Source: an uncultured Eubacteriales bacterium
Lineage (GTDB): Bacteria > Bacillota > Clostridia > Oscillospirales > CAG-272
Length of the DNA stretch: 64,000 nucleotides
Assembly (NCBI GenBank): GCA_934447715.1
Contig: CAKSER010000006.1
Coordinates: 1-64,000 of the forward strand
Direction of reading: 5' to 3'
The notes under the pieces were generated by a model. The model worked only from the letters and a program-made list of their open reading frames with translations, was not told the origin of the DNA and made no database searches. Numbering within the stretch: position 1 is the first letter of the stretch; each line of letters opens with the position of its first letter. Positions 35,523 through 43,822 of the stretch are shown one piece after another. A program made the translations under genes and the position numbers.

Positions 35523-36782
35523 ATGGAAAACGGCAGAAACACAACCGAATATCGGCAGAATATCGGCGCAGATGAAGCGATAGGGCGCAGGCGCGTCACG
35601 CCTCATCAGAAGAAAAAGCCGACAAGGAAGGCGTCCGACTTTATCAAGCCGACCGACATCGTCAGAATCAAAAGCGGCATCGACCGCCCGTTCCTTGTGC
35701 TTGTCATTATAATTGTCTGCTTCGGCGCAATTATGGTTTTTTCCGCAAGCTATCCGTCTGCTTTAAGATACAAGAACGACAGCTATTATTATATCAAGCG
35801 CCACCTTATTTACATTGCCATCGGATTTGTCGGAATGGCAATCGCAGCGCGCTTCGATTACAGATGGCTAAGGAAAATAACAATCCCGGTTTTTGTCGGA
35901 ACAATTGCCCTGCTTGTAATCGTGCTTGCGTACGGAGTTGCAAGCGGAAAGGCGCAGAGATGGATTCAGATCGGCTCGTTCACAATCCAGCCATCCGAGA
36001 TTATGAAGTTTTCGCTTGTAATTCTCCTTGCGCTGTATGTTGAGCGGAACCAGAACCGAATCACCAACTACAAAAACTTCAAACAATCCTCGGCATACGG
36101 ATTTTTCTATCCGTTTTTCATGATTTCGATAGTTTCGCTGCTTGTCGCCCTTGAGGGACACTTTTCCGGAACAATCATCATCTTCCTTATCGGAATGGTT
36201 GTTATTTTTGCAGCCGGAGCAAGGAAAATCTGGTTTGCGATCGGCGGAGGAAGCGCGGCGGTTGTAATTCTTGTCGCGATTCTGACAGTTGACTATGCAA
36301 AGGAAAGAATCGACCTTTGGCTCCATCCGGAAAACTACCCGATCACAGGTAAGATATGGCAGACAATGCAGGGCCTTTATGCGGTCGGCTCCGGCGGACT
36401 TCTCGGAGTCGGGCTCGGAAACAGCCGCCAGAAGCACCTTTATGTATCCGCTCCGCAGAACGACTTCATCTTTTCGATCATCTGCGAGGAGCTCGGCTTA
36501 ATCGGCGCAGTGCTTGTAATTCTGCTCTTTGCCCTGCTCGTCTGGAGAGGCTTCGTTATCGCCCTCAAGGCGCCTGACACCTACTCCTCACTCGTTGTAA
36601 TCGGAATAATCAGCCAGGTTGCAATCCAGTCTATTCTCAACATCGCGGTCGTAACCAATCTGATCCCGAACACCGGTATCAGCCTGCCGTTCTTCAGCTA
36701 CGGAGGCTCGTCGATTATCATGCTGCTCGGCGAAATGGGAATAGTCCTGTCGATTTCGCGATATTCATATCAACAGAAATAG
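35523..36782 (+). CDS. ftsW: Lipid II polymerase FtsW (SEDS family)
   Basis: 419 residues: a basic cytoplasmic N-terminus of about 55 residues, then ten membrane helices. SEDS signatures are PSEIMKFSLVILLALYVERN, the catalytic-loop region near LEGHFSG, GLGNSRQKHLYVSAPQNDFIFSII (about residues 297-320) and NTGISLPFFSYGGSS. It polymerises lipid II with the class B PBP at the septum. SpoVE is the sporulation alternative in this family. The gene is followed by the inverted-repeat element and a terminator. Confidence 0.96.
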   Translation: MENGRNTTEYRQNIGADEAIGRRRVTPHQKKKPTRKASDFIKPTDIVRIKSGIDRPFLVLVIIIVCFGAIMVFSASYPSALRYKNDSYYYIKRHLIYIAIGFVGMAIAARFDYRWLRKITIPVFVGTIALLVIVLAYGVASGKAQRWIQIGSFTIQPSEIMKFSLVILLALYVERNQNRITNYKNFKQSSAYGFFYPFFMISIVSLLVALEGHFSGTIIIFLIGMVVIFAAGARKIWFAIGGGSAAVVILVAILTVDYAKERIDLWLHPENYPITGKIWQTMQGLYAVGSGGLLGVGLGNSRQKHLYVSAPQNDFIFSIICEELGLIGAVLVILLFALLVWRGFVIALKAPDTYSSLVVIGIISQVAIQSILNIAVVTNLIPNTGISLPFFSYGGSSIIMLLGEMGIVLSISRYSYQQK

Positions 36783-36854
36783 CAGCAGACCAAAGGCTTT
36801 TGATGCGGCACAGGCTCAAACATAACAAAGCCTAAAAACCCGGATAACCTCGGT

Positions 36855-37136
36855 TTAGGCTGAGGATATCCGAACTTTTGTCGGTTTTCGCGCTCGGATT
36901 TCCGCCCTAACTTCCACAAAAGCCTTGCAAATACGTACAGTATTCACTGCGGCTTTCCTGTCGTTATGACAAAAATCCGCGCGTGAAAACTGCCTGCACT
37001 TGCCACAGAGAGATTTTCGAGGAATTTTTTCTCTTTTAGGTGCAGGCTGGGCTTTCGCCCTGCCAAGCCGAAAAGAGGGAAAATAACCGTAAATTGCCTG
37101 TGGCAAGCGATAAAAGTTCGAATGTCCTCAGCCTAA
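36855..37136. repeat. 282-bp element with 29-bp terminal inverted repeats (MITE-like or structured RNA)
   Basis: The ends (36855-36883 and 37108-37136) are complementary over 29 bp with about 3-4 mismatches, and both begin TTAGGCTGAGGA. Inside, GCCTGCAC (36992-36999) matches GTGCAGGC (37040-37047), and CTTGCCACAG (36999-37008) matches CTGTGGCAAG (37098-37107). These two perfect pairings cross each other, so they form a pseudoknot or alternative folds. A GGGCtttcGCCC hairpin lies at 37050-37061. The TTA/TA at the outer ends would suit an IS630/mariner-type non-autonomous element. Confidence 0.65.
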
Positions 37137-37175
37137 GAGAGAAAAGAACCTCCTTTGTCCTTTTCTCTCTTTTGT
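37136..37175 (+). terminator. Terminator downstream of ftsW and the repeat element
   Basis: AGAGAGAAAAG and CTTTTCTCTCT pair perfectly around a 13-nt loop, followed by TTTTG. Confidence 0.75.
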
Positions 37176-37284
37176 GCGCTTTTGCGCATTTTCGATCTGA
37201 TTCGTAATATCTTAAAAACAGGCAGCAAACACAAATTACGCTCCGGCAGATGCTTTGCCGGATTGATTTAAAAAGGGGAAAGCC

Positions 37285-38400
37285 ATGAGAGTATTAATGA
37301 CCGGAGGCGGAACCGGCGGACATGTAAATCCGGCTCTGTCTATTGCCAAAACCATTCTTGAAAAGGAGCCGGATTCCGAAATCGCGTTTGTCGGAAAGCC
37401 GAACGGAATCGAAAGCAGGCTCGTTCCGCGCGAGGGCTTTAAGCTTTACTTTATCGACATTCAGGGTCTTAAAAGATCTCTGTCGCTTTCAAATCTGAAA
37501 ACGCTTTGGCTTACCGTCACCTCGGTTCAAAAGGCAAAGAAGATTATAAAGGAATTCAAGCCCGACTGCTGCATCGGCACAGGCGGCTATGTATGCTGGC
37601 CGACAGTCAAGGCAGCAGCAGAGCTCGGCATACCGACCTTCCTGCACGAATCAAACGCGCTTCCCGGAGTTGCTGTAAAGATGCTTGCCCGTTCGGTCGA
37701 TGTTGTTTTTACCAATTTTGAGGAAACAGCATCCGACATTCACGGCGCAAAGGAGATAATCCGGGTAGGAAATCCCCTAAGAGCAGGATTTGGAGTCATC
37801 TCGCACGAGGAAGCAAGAAAGAAGCTCGGCTTTGAAGGGAAATACAGATATTCTCTGCTCTCCTGCGGAGGAAGCCTCGGGGCAAGAGCAATTAACGACG
37901 AAGTTTTAAATGTAATGAGAGATTACACCTCAAAGCATCCCGAAATCAACCACATTCACTCGGCAGGCTCAGGAAACTACGAGCAGCTGAAGGCAAAATT
38001 TGTCGAAATGGGTCTTGACAAATACCCGAACCTTGAGCTTGTCGATTATATCTATGACATGCCCCTTCGTGTTGCCGCCGCAGATCTTGTCATCAACCGC
38101 GCGGGAGCAATGCTGATTTCCGAGCTTGCCATGATGGGCAAGCCTGCGATTCTGATTCCGTCTCCGAATGTCACCGACAATCACCAGTACAAAAATGCAA
38201 AGGTGCTTGCCGATGCCGACGCAGCGGTGATGATCGAGGAGTCCGAGCTCGGAAGTGTTTCTCTTTCTCAAACGGTAGAAAGCCTTCTGTCCGACCGTCA
38301 GAAGCGCGCTTCAATGAGTGAAAACTTTAAAAAATTTGCCATTCCCGACAGTAATCTCATAATATACAACGAGATAAAAAAGCGTTGCAATACAAAATAA
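37285..38400 (+). CDS. murG: UDP-GlcNAc:lipid I N-acetylglucosaminyltransferase MurG
   Basis: 371 residues with the N-terminal loop MTGGGTGGHVNPALSIA, GTGGYVCWPTVKAA, ALPGVAVKML and the donor-binding SCGGSLGARAIN and NRAGAMLISELAMMGKPAILIP. It adds GlcNAc to lipid I to make lipid II. AAAGGGGAAAG precedes the ATG. No clear promoter was found in the short segment after the terminator, so expression may depend on read-through. The end of the gene overlaps the ftsQ promoter. Confidence 0.98.
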   Translation: MRVLMTGGGTGGHVNPALSIAKTILEKEPDSEIAFVGKPNGIESRLVPREGFKLYFIDIQGLKRSLSLSNLKTLWLTVTSVQKAKKIIKEFKPDCCIGTGGYVCWPTVKAAAELGIPTFLHESNALPGVAVKMLARSVDVVFTNFEETASDIHGAKEIIRVGNPLRAGFGVISHEEARKKLGFEGKYRYSLLSCGGSLGARAINDEVLNVMRDYTSKHPEINHIHSAGSGNYEQLKAKFVEMGLDKYPNLELVDYIYDMPLRVAAADLVINRAGAMLISELAMMGKPAILIPSPNVTDNHQYKNAKVLADADAAVMIEESELGSVSLSQTVESLLSDRQKRASMSENFKKFAIPDSNLIIYNEIKKRCNTK

Positions 38401-38413
38401 AATATGATATACT
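38385..38413 (+). promoter_or_regulatory. Promoter for ftsQ (starts inside murG)
   Basis: TTGCAA (38385-38390), 17 bp, TATACT (38408-38413). Confidence 0.7.
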
Positions 38414-38452
38414 AGATGTGGTATACAGTTTACTCAGGAACGAAATACAGTC

Positions 38453-38530
38453 TGCCGCATCCTATAAGTTCAATGCCTTGCATTGAACTTGGCCAAAGTA
38501 AGATACATGTTTTTGTACTGTGAATGCGGT
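38453..38530 (+). ncRNA. Structured leader of ftsQ (unclassified)
   Basis: Within the roughly 180-nt leader, a perfect hairpin AAGTTCAATG/CATTGAACTT (38466-38490, loop CCTTG) sits inside a closing stem GCCGCAT (38453-38459) with ATGCGGT (38524-38530). A smaller ACATGT..GTAC fold lies between. There is no T-tract, so it is not a simple terminator. It matches no leader class I know. Confidence 0.4.
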
Positions 38531-38597
38531 ATAACATTAAGCCAAAACCGAAATACACTTCAAGGGGCAGCTTAACCTGCTCCGGAAGAAGGGTCAT

Positions 38598-39479
38598 ATG
38601 TCAAACGAAACGGTCACCTACTCTTTAAATGACAATGACATATATTCAAACGCGGAGATCATCAACAAGGATTCCTTTGCGCGCCTTAAATACAAAAGCA
38701 GGCAGAGAGATCTGAGAAGAAAGAATTTTTACGTTCTCACCGCGCTTTTTATCTGCGCCGTTTTTCTTTTGGCATGTGTCCTGCTCTTTTTCAAGGTTCA
38801 AAGCATCGCAATTGAGGGCTCATCGATCTACGACGAATCGACAATCCTCGACTGCTGCGGTATAAATCTTGGCACAAACCTTTATCTTGTAAAGGAATCT
38901 GACGTAAACGAGGCTCTCTGCTCCAAGCTTCCGTACATAAAATCGGTCAAAATCAAACGGACGATTCCCTCCACAATCACGCTTATAATAGAGGAGGACA
39001 CGCCGTTTTACTACACCGAGCTGCTTGGGCAGTATTTTGTTCTTTCTAACGAGCTTCGCGTAATCGCCGCGGTTGATTCCGAGATGGCTGCCATCGGATA
39101 CGGATCGGATCTGATAAAGATTTCTCTTCCCGACATTTCATCGCTTATTGTCGGCAGAAATGTCGAATTTCTCAAAACCTCAGACTATGAATACATAACC
39201 GAATTTCTTTTTGAGCTCTGCAAGGAAAACACCTTCAACAAGCTCAACTGCATCGATATTTCAAACAAATATCACATCTCGGTTATCGTAAACGACGGGA
39301 AATATAAGATTCTGCTCGGAAACAGCACCGATATTGTTTTAAAGCTGAATTTTGTGCGCACCATAATCGAAAACGGGTCGTTAAAGGAGTCATTAAAGGA
39401 CAAAAAATATGCGCAGATCAATGTCGAATACGGCGATTCGATCATCGTAAGTGCCTCGAATGACCCTTTTGAATATTAA
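38598..39479 (+). CDS. ftsQ: Division protein FtsQ/DivIB
   Basis: 293 residues: a charged cytoplasmic N-terminus (about 1-47), one membrane helix (about 48-72, FICAVFLLACVLLFF), a POTRA domain (VQSIAIEGSSIYDESTILDC...NLY, then KSVKIKRTIPSTITLIIEED) and a beta domain (FVLSNELRVIAAV). It joins FtsL and DivIC in the septal complex. It stands alone between murG and ftsZ with its own promoter and a long structured leader. SpoIIQ-like or plain DivIB roles cannot be separated here. Confidence 0.92.
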   Translation: MSNETVTYSLNDNDIYSNAEIINKDSFARLKYKSRQRDLRRKNFYVLTALFICAVFLLACVLLFFKVQSIAIEGSSIYDESTILDCCGINLGTNLYLVKESDVNEALCSKLPYIKSVKIKRTIPSTITLIIEEDTPFYYTELLGQYFVLSNELRVIAAVDSEMAAIGYGSDLIKISLPDISSLIVGRNVEFLKTSDYEYITEFLFELCKENTFNKLNCIDISNKYHISVIVNDGKYKILLGNSTDIVLKLNFVRTIIENGSLKESLKDKKYAQINVEYGDSIIVSASNDPFEY

Positions 39480-39604
39480 TTTTTCTTTAATTTTTTCTGA
39501 TTTTTTTTAAAAAATACCATTGTTATTTTTGAATGTCTTTTTCGGCTTTTTTGTCATTTTCGGTCGAAAATATTGTAAAAATATAATGAATTTCGAAAAA
39601 GCCC

Positions 39605-39633
39605 TTGCATAATATAATAAATGAGTATATAAT
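39605..39633 (+). promoter_or_regulatory. Promoter for ftsZ
   Basis: TTGCAT (39605-39610), 17 bp, TATAAT (39628-39633), in a very A/T-rich stretch. Confidence 0.75.
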
Positions 39634-39703
39634 CATTATGTATATTTGATTTTTCGCATAACTATTACATAGAAGGTCTAAAATTCGTCAGGAGGGTGTA
39701 AAA

Positions 39704-40894
39704 ATGTCTGCATTTGAAATGGAACAGGACTATGACAGCGGTGTTAGTATTAAAGTAGTAGGAGTCGGTGGAGGCGGATCGAACGCCGTTAACCGTATGA
39801 TAGAGGAGAACGTCGGCGGTGTTGAATTTATTGTCATTAACACGGACAAGCAGGCGCTGTCGCTGTCAACAGCTCCTCATAAGATTGCAATCGGAAACAA
39901 AGAAACAAGCGGCCACGGCGCAGGTGCAAACCCTGAAATCGGAGCAAGAGCTGCCGAGGAAAACGCTGAGGAGATCACAAATGCGCTGAAGGGCGCCGAC
40001 ATGGTCTTTATTGCAACAGGTATGGGAGGCGGAACAGGAACAGGCGCCGCTCCGACAGTTGCAAAAATTGCAAAGGATATGGGAATACTTACAATCGGTA
40101 TTGTAACAAAGCCCTTTGGGTTTGAAGGAAGAAGACGCATGGAGGTTGCCGAAAAGGGCATTGTTCACCTCCGCGAGTGCGTTGACTCGCTTATCATCAT
40201 CCCGAACGAGAGACTCAAGCAGATCTCTGAAACAAGAATTACTCTTGCAAACGCCTTCAAGGAAGCAGACAATGTTCTCCGACGCGGAGTACAGAGCATT
40301 TCCGAGCTTATCAACGTTCCGGGAATCATAAACCTCGACTTTGCAGACGTTACCGCAATCATGAAGAACGCAGGCTCCGCTCACATGGGCGTCGGCTACG
40401 CGGAAGGCAAGGACAAGGCATCCGAGGCTGCAAAGCTTGCAATCTCCAGCCCCCTGCTTGAAACATCGATCGCAGGAGCAAGAGGAATTCTTATCAACAT
40501 TACCGCTTCTCCGGACATCGGACTCGAGGAGATCGATATCGCTTCCTCAATGATCGCCGACGAGGCTCATCCGGATGCACAGATCATCTGGGGTGCTGCA
40601 TTCGACAGCACAATGCAGGATGCAATGAGCATTACGGTTGTCGCAACCGGCTTCGATACAGACGCAAGGTCTGCAGAGGAGGCTCCCGAAAACGAAAAGG
40701 GAGAGGATGCAAAGAACGGCGACGGCAAGACCCCGGCAAAGAAGATTTCAAGAGCGCTCAGAACCCCCGGCAAGGCAGCAAGCGAGGATGAGGGCGAAGC
40801 AGACAATGCATCGGATGACGACGCAGACGAGCTTGTTTCAAACAAGGACTTCGACGAGATCATGTCGATCTTAAACAAGAGAAACAAAAACTGA
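39704..40894 (+). CDS. ftsZ: Cell division GTPase FtsZ
   Basis: 396 residues. Motifs are KVVGVGGGGSNAVNRM, the tubulin signature GGGTGTGAAP, the T7-loop region NLDFADVTAIM and MGVGYAEGKDKA. After the globular core (to about 320) comes an acidic Glu/Asp/Ala-rich linker and a terminal peptide ending NKDFDEIMSILNKRNKN. This peptide should bind membrane-tethering partners; since ftsA is absent from the cluster, SepF is the likely tether. AGGAGGGTG precedes the ATG. A strong terminator follows. Confidence 0.99.
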   Translation: MSAFEMEQDYDSGVSIKVVGVGGGGSNAVNRMIEENVGGVEFIVINTDKQALSLSTAPHKIAIGNKETSGHGAGANPEIGARAAEENAEEITNALKGADMVFIATGMGGGTGTGAAPTVAKIAKDMGILTIGIVTKPFGFEGRRRMEVAEKGIVHLRECVDSLIIIPNERLKQISETRITLANAFKEADNVLRRGVQSISELINVPGIINLDFADVTAIMKNAGSAHMGVGYAEGKDKASEAAKLAISSPLLETSIAGARGILINITASPDIGLEEIDIASSMIADEAHPDAQIIWGAAFDSTMQDAMSITVVATGFDTDARSAEEAPENEKGEDAKNGDGKTPAKKISRALRTPGKAASEDEGEADNASDDDADELVSNKDFDEIMSILNKRNKN

Positions 40895-40904
40895 TTAAAA
40901 GCAA

Positions 40905-40955
40905 TCTCCTTATACACAGGATATTTTTGCCCGTGTATAAGGAGACTTTGTTGTT
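40905..40955 (+). terminator. ftsZ terminator
   Basis: TCTCCTTATACAC (40905-40917) and GTGTATAAGGAGA (40933-40945) pair perfectly over 13 bp, followed by CTTTGTTGTT. Confidence 0.85.
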
Positions 40956-41356
40956 ATAGCACAAAAGCAGCGTGTAAACGCCGAGGCGGTACAACCGCCC
41001 AAAATTCCAACGGAATTTTGCTTTTGTTGCTGCAATATCCACGTCCGTGCGCAGCACGGAAAGGCATAGCCTTAAAAACTTGCTTTGCAAGTTTTTGTGT
41101 GAATATTATAACACAAAAGCGGCGCGAAAGCGCCTAAACGGCGAAAAAGCCGCTTTTGTTGCTGCAATATCCGCAGCCGTGCGGAGCACGGGTGGACGCC
41201 AGCCTAAAATGCTTGCCTTGCAAGCATTTTGCGGACATTTTAGCACAAAAGCGGCGCGCATGCGCCGGAAACGGCGAAGCCGTTTGATATTTCAACATTC
41301 CCGGCTGCGCATAGCGCGGGATGCGCCCGAAGCCCTGCAATGCAAGCCATATTGAC
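40954..41356. repeat. Three tandem copies of a structured palindromic repeat
   Basis: Each copy begins TTATA(G/A)CACAAAAGC or TTTTAGCACAAAAGC, at 40954, 41106 and 41238. Copy 2 shows the full plan: an outer stem ACAAAAGCGGC/GCCGCTTTTGT holding GGCGCgaaaGCGCC and CGGCgaaaaaGCCG hairpins. A second module follows, closed by AATATCCGCA/TGCGGACATT, holding CCGTGCggaGCACGG and an AAAATGCTTGC/GCAAGCATTTT hairpin. Copy 1 changes both arms of several stems together. Copy 3 is degenerate at its right end. A single related element lies at 55468-55600. Confidence 0.8.
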
Positions 41357-41360
41357 GCTA

Positions 41361-41390
41361 ATAACCGGCATTCCCCTGCCGGTTATTGTT
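41361..41390 (+). terminator. Perfect hairpin downstream of the repeat array
   Basis: ATAACCGGCA (41361-41370) and TGCCGGTTAT (41377-41386) enclose TTCCCC and are followed by TGTTT. It may be a second terminator that shields the next gene. Confidence 0.6.
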
Positions 41391-41430
41391 TACCGGGCGA
41401 TTTCAGGCATTCCGATCAAAGGAGAATTTT

Positions 41431-42297
41431 ATGAAAATTGCAATCAGCTCATATAGCTTTGCCATGGCTGTTTACCGCGGAGAAATGACAAACGACGACA
41501 TAATCTCAAAAGCATCAGAGCTCGGCTTTGACGGAATCGAATTTGCCGGAATCAGCACACCCACCGGCATGGCGGCAGCCGATTATGCAAAACAGCTTTC
41601 AGAAAGATCCGCCGAGAGCGGAATCGAAATCGTCTGCTACAGCACAAGCGCCGATTTTGTCAAAAATCCGGTCGAGGACGAGGTTAAACGGCTTAAGGAG
41701 CATGTCGATATTGCGGCAGCTCTCGGAGCCGGGCTTATGAGGCATGACGTTTATTACGGGCAGGCAGCCGACAAATACGGCGAAAAGAGCTTTTTATCTG
41801 TTCTGCCGAGACTGGTCTGCGGTGCAAAGAGCGTGACCGAATATGCCGAAGGGCTCGGAATTAAAACAACGGTGGAAAATCACGGTTTTTACTGCCAGGA
41901 CAGCGAAAGAGTCGAGGCGCTCGTTGACCGGGTCGGACACAAGAACTACGGCGCGCTCATCGACCTCGGGAACTTCCTCTGCGTTGACGAGGATCCGGCA
42001 AAAGCCGTCGGCAGGCTCAAGGATTATGCATTTTATGTCCATGTAAAGGATTTTTTCTTCCGCGACGGATCGATGCCGGCTCCGTGCAGCGAGGGATGGA
42101 TTTGTACAAGAGGCGGAAATTACATCAAAGGGGCTGCAATCGGCGACGGAATCGTACCGATCGAGAAGTGCCTTAAAATACTCAAAAAATCCGGATATGA
42201 TGGATGGCTCACGATCGAATATGAGGGAAGAGAGGATGTTTTTTCCTCAATCAAGGCAGGAAAAAAGCATCTTGAAGAGCTGCTCGGGCGCATTTAA
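41431..42297 (+). CDS. Sugar phosphate isomerase/epimerase (xylose-isomerase-like TIM barrel)
   Basis: The start is the ATG at 41431, placed after AAAGGAG; the frame continues upstream into the terminator. The 288-residue barrel follows the AP-endonuclease-2 superfamily: ELGFDGIEFAG, then metal ligands Glu in TTVENHGFY, Asp in ALIDLGNF, His in YVHVKDF and Glu in LTIEYEG. Such enzymes isomerise or epimerise ketoses and inositol derivatives; the actual substrate cannot be told. No sugar operon surrounds it. I find no clear promoter in the short gap after the hairpin. Confidence 0.88.
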   Translation: MKIAISSYSFAMAVYRGEMTNDDIISKASELGFDGIEFAGISTPTGMAAADYAKQLSERSAESGIEIVCYSTSADFVKNPVEDEVKRLKEHVDIAAALGAGLMRHDVYYGQAADKYGEKSFLSVLPRLVCGAKSVTEYAEGLGIKTTVENHGFYCQDSERVEALVDRVGHKNYGALIDLGNFLCVDEDPAKAVGRLKDYAFYVHVKDFFFRDGSMPAPCSEGWICTRGGNYIKGAAIGDGIVPIEKCLKILKKSGYDGWLTIEYEGREDVFSSIKAGKKHLEELLGRI

Positions 42298-42382
42298 TAA
42301 TGCTTTTCGACAAACAAACAATTGATAACAATTTTTTTATTGTCTTTTTTGTCGAAAGTTGCATTATACGGATATTCATATA

Positions 42383-42411
42383 TTGATATATGTAAAAAAA
42401 TATGCTATACT
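42383..42411 (+). promoter_or_regulatory. Promoter for the PRPP synthetase gene
   Basis: TTGATA (42383-42388), 17 bp, TATACT (42406-42411). Confidence 0.7.
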
Positions 42412-42487
42412 ATGATATGTTATATGTATCTGTATTATTGGACTGAAAACTTAATAAAACTCGCATAAAGAACAGGAGAAAATTGAC

Positions 42488-43603
42488 ATGGAAGCATCGT
42501 TCTATGGGGATCTTAGTGTCATCGGAATGACAGGCTGTGACAGCTTCGTAAAGAAGGTGGATCAGTATCTTCGCGAATGGAGAGAAACACCGGATCACAG
42601 CTATATTATTACCCCCGAATGCAAACGCTTTGGAAACGGAGAGGCAAAAGCCATTCTTCATGACTCTTTAAGGGGGCACGACATTTACATATTCGCTGAC
42701 ATGTACAACTACGGCGTAAAATACCGCATGTACGGCAACGAGTATCCTATGAGCCCGGACGATCATTTTCAGGATGTCAAGCGTGTAATCAACGCGGTTG
42801 CCGGAAAGGCAAGAAGAATATCCCTGATTATGCCTATGCTCTATGAGGGCAGACAGGACAAAAGACACGTAAGAGAATCTCTTGACTGTGCAGTTGCTCT
42901 TCAGGAGCTTGTAAACATGGGGGTTTCCAACATTATAACCTTCGACGTTCACAACAGCGGTGTCCAGAACGCGATTCCGCTTGCAGGCTTTGACAGCATT
43001 CAGCCTACATATCAGATGCTCAAGGCTCTTGTAAGAAGTGTTCCGGATATAAAGCTGAATTCGGACAACCTCATGATTGTATCCCCCGACGAGGGCGGAA
43101 TGGGCAGATGCCTTTATTACTCATCGGTGCTCCAGCTCAAGCTCGGAATGTTCTACAAGAGACGCGACTATACTGTTGTTGTCAGCGGTAAGAACCCGAT
43201 TGTCGCTCACGAGTACCTCGGAGAGGACGTTGCCGGAAAGGACATCATCGTAGTTGACGATATTATTTCCTCCGGTCAGTCTATGCTCGAGGTTGCGAGC
43301 AGATTAAAGCAGCAGGGTGCAAAGAGAATCTTCCTGTTTGCTACCTTCGGTCTGTTCTGCGAGGGACTTGAGGAAATCGACCGTGCATATGAAGAAGGCG
43401 CGTTTGACAAGATATTTACAACAAACCTTATTTATCGCTCGCCGGAGCTCCTTTCGAGAGAGTGGTTTCAGGAGGTAAGCATGTGCAAATATGTATCTCT
43501 TATCATAGACACTCTCAACCGCGACCAGAGCATCAGCCATGTTTTAAACCCCGTCGAACGAATCACAAAGCTTGTTGAAACACTAAACGAAACTCAAAAC
43601 TGA
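42488..43603 (+). CDS. prs: Ribose-phosphate pyrophosphokinase (PRPP synthetase), long form
   Basis: 371 residues, about 55 longer than the common enzyme. Recognisable elements are the flexible-loop region MFYKRRDY, the PRPP-binding loop IIVVDDIISSGQSM and the tandem phosphoribosyltransferase fold (IPLAGFDSIQPTY, MIVSPDEGGMGR). It makes PRPP from ribose 5-phosphate and ATP for nucleotide, His and Trp synthesis. The usual GDxHS/QxQGF metal motif is replaced by FDVHNSGVQN, so this is a divergent subfamily. Two small genes follow within 25 nt and may be co-transcribed. Confidence 0.9.
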   Translation: MEASFYGDLSVIGMTGCDSFVKKVDQYLREWRETPDHSYIITPECKRFGNGEAKAILHDSLRGHDIYIFADMYNYGVKYRMYGNEYPMSPDDHFQDVKRVINAVAGKARRISLIMPMLYEGRQDKRHVRESLDCAVALQELVNMGVSNIITFDVHNSGVQNAIPLAGFDSIQPTYQMLKALVRSVPDIKLNSDNLMIVSPDEGGMGRCLYYSSVLQLKLGMFYKRRDYTVVVSGKNPIVAHEYLGEDVAGKDIIVVDDIISSGQSMLEVASRLKQQGAKRIFLFATFGLFCEGLEEIDRAYEEGAFDKIFTTNLIYRSPELLSREWFQEVSMCKYVSLIIDTLNRDQSISHVLNPVERITKLVETLNETQN

Positions 43604-43624
43604 AATCAGGATCGGAGAGCAGCG

Positions 43625-43822
43625 GTGGAAAACAATACTGACAGAAACGAAAAAGAGAAAACTGCAGAGCTTTTCAATATTTTTAGTCAGGCAGAGGTCA
43701 AGGAGCTTGAGAACCTGCTTGTAATGTCAGAGGACAGAGAGCAGAAGATTTTTTACCGCATGCTGATCAATCTTAAACTGCAGTTTGAGCAGGAAAAGAT
43801 CATAGGAGAGCCACTTGTATGA
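43625..43822 (+). CDS. Small acidic protein, candidate antitoxin partner of the zeta-like kinase
   Basis: A 65-residue, charged and probably all-helical protein starting with GTG at 43625, with CGGAGAG upstream. It has no family I recognise (LFNIFSQAEVKELENLLVMS in its centre). It ends in ATGA overlap with the next gene, the arrangement of antitoxin-toxin pairs, and the zeta epsilon-antitoxins are also small helical proteins. The antitoxin role is an inference from position. Confidence 0.65.
   Translation: MENNTDRNEKEKTAELFNIFSQAEVKELENLLVMSEDREQKIFYRMLINLKLQFEQEKIIGEPLV

Larger units (their letters stand above)
36783..37284. other. ftsW-murG intergenic region (502 bp)
   Basis: No gene supported. 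It contains a short inverted repeat AGCCTAAA/TTTAGGCT (36829-36861), the 282-bp element at 36855-37136, a terminator at 37136-37175 and a small CCGGCA/TGCCGG hairpin near 37243-37261 in front of murG. An 83-codon open frame on the minus strand spans most of the element, but it has no ribosome site, and a composition explained by the repeat. Confidence 0.7.

Noticed and set aside
36855..37106. 83-codon open frame on the minus strand inside the inverted-repeat element
   Set aside because: It coincides with the repeat, has no ribosome site, and its basic composition follows from the repeat sequence. It could be reopened if it is conserved as protein.
36992..37107. RNase P, 6S or group II intron RNA
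   Set aside because: The element has a long closing stem, but none of the conserved core sequences of these RNAs could be found on either strand.
42298..42360. Terminator after the sugar isomerase gene
   Set aside because: TTTCGACAAA/TTTGTCGAAA arms are long range and the T-rich stretches lie inside the loop rather than after the stem; termination is uncertain.
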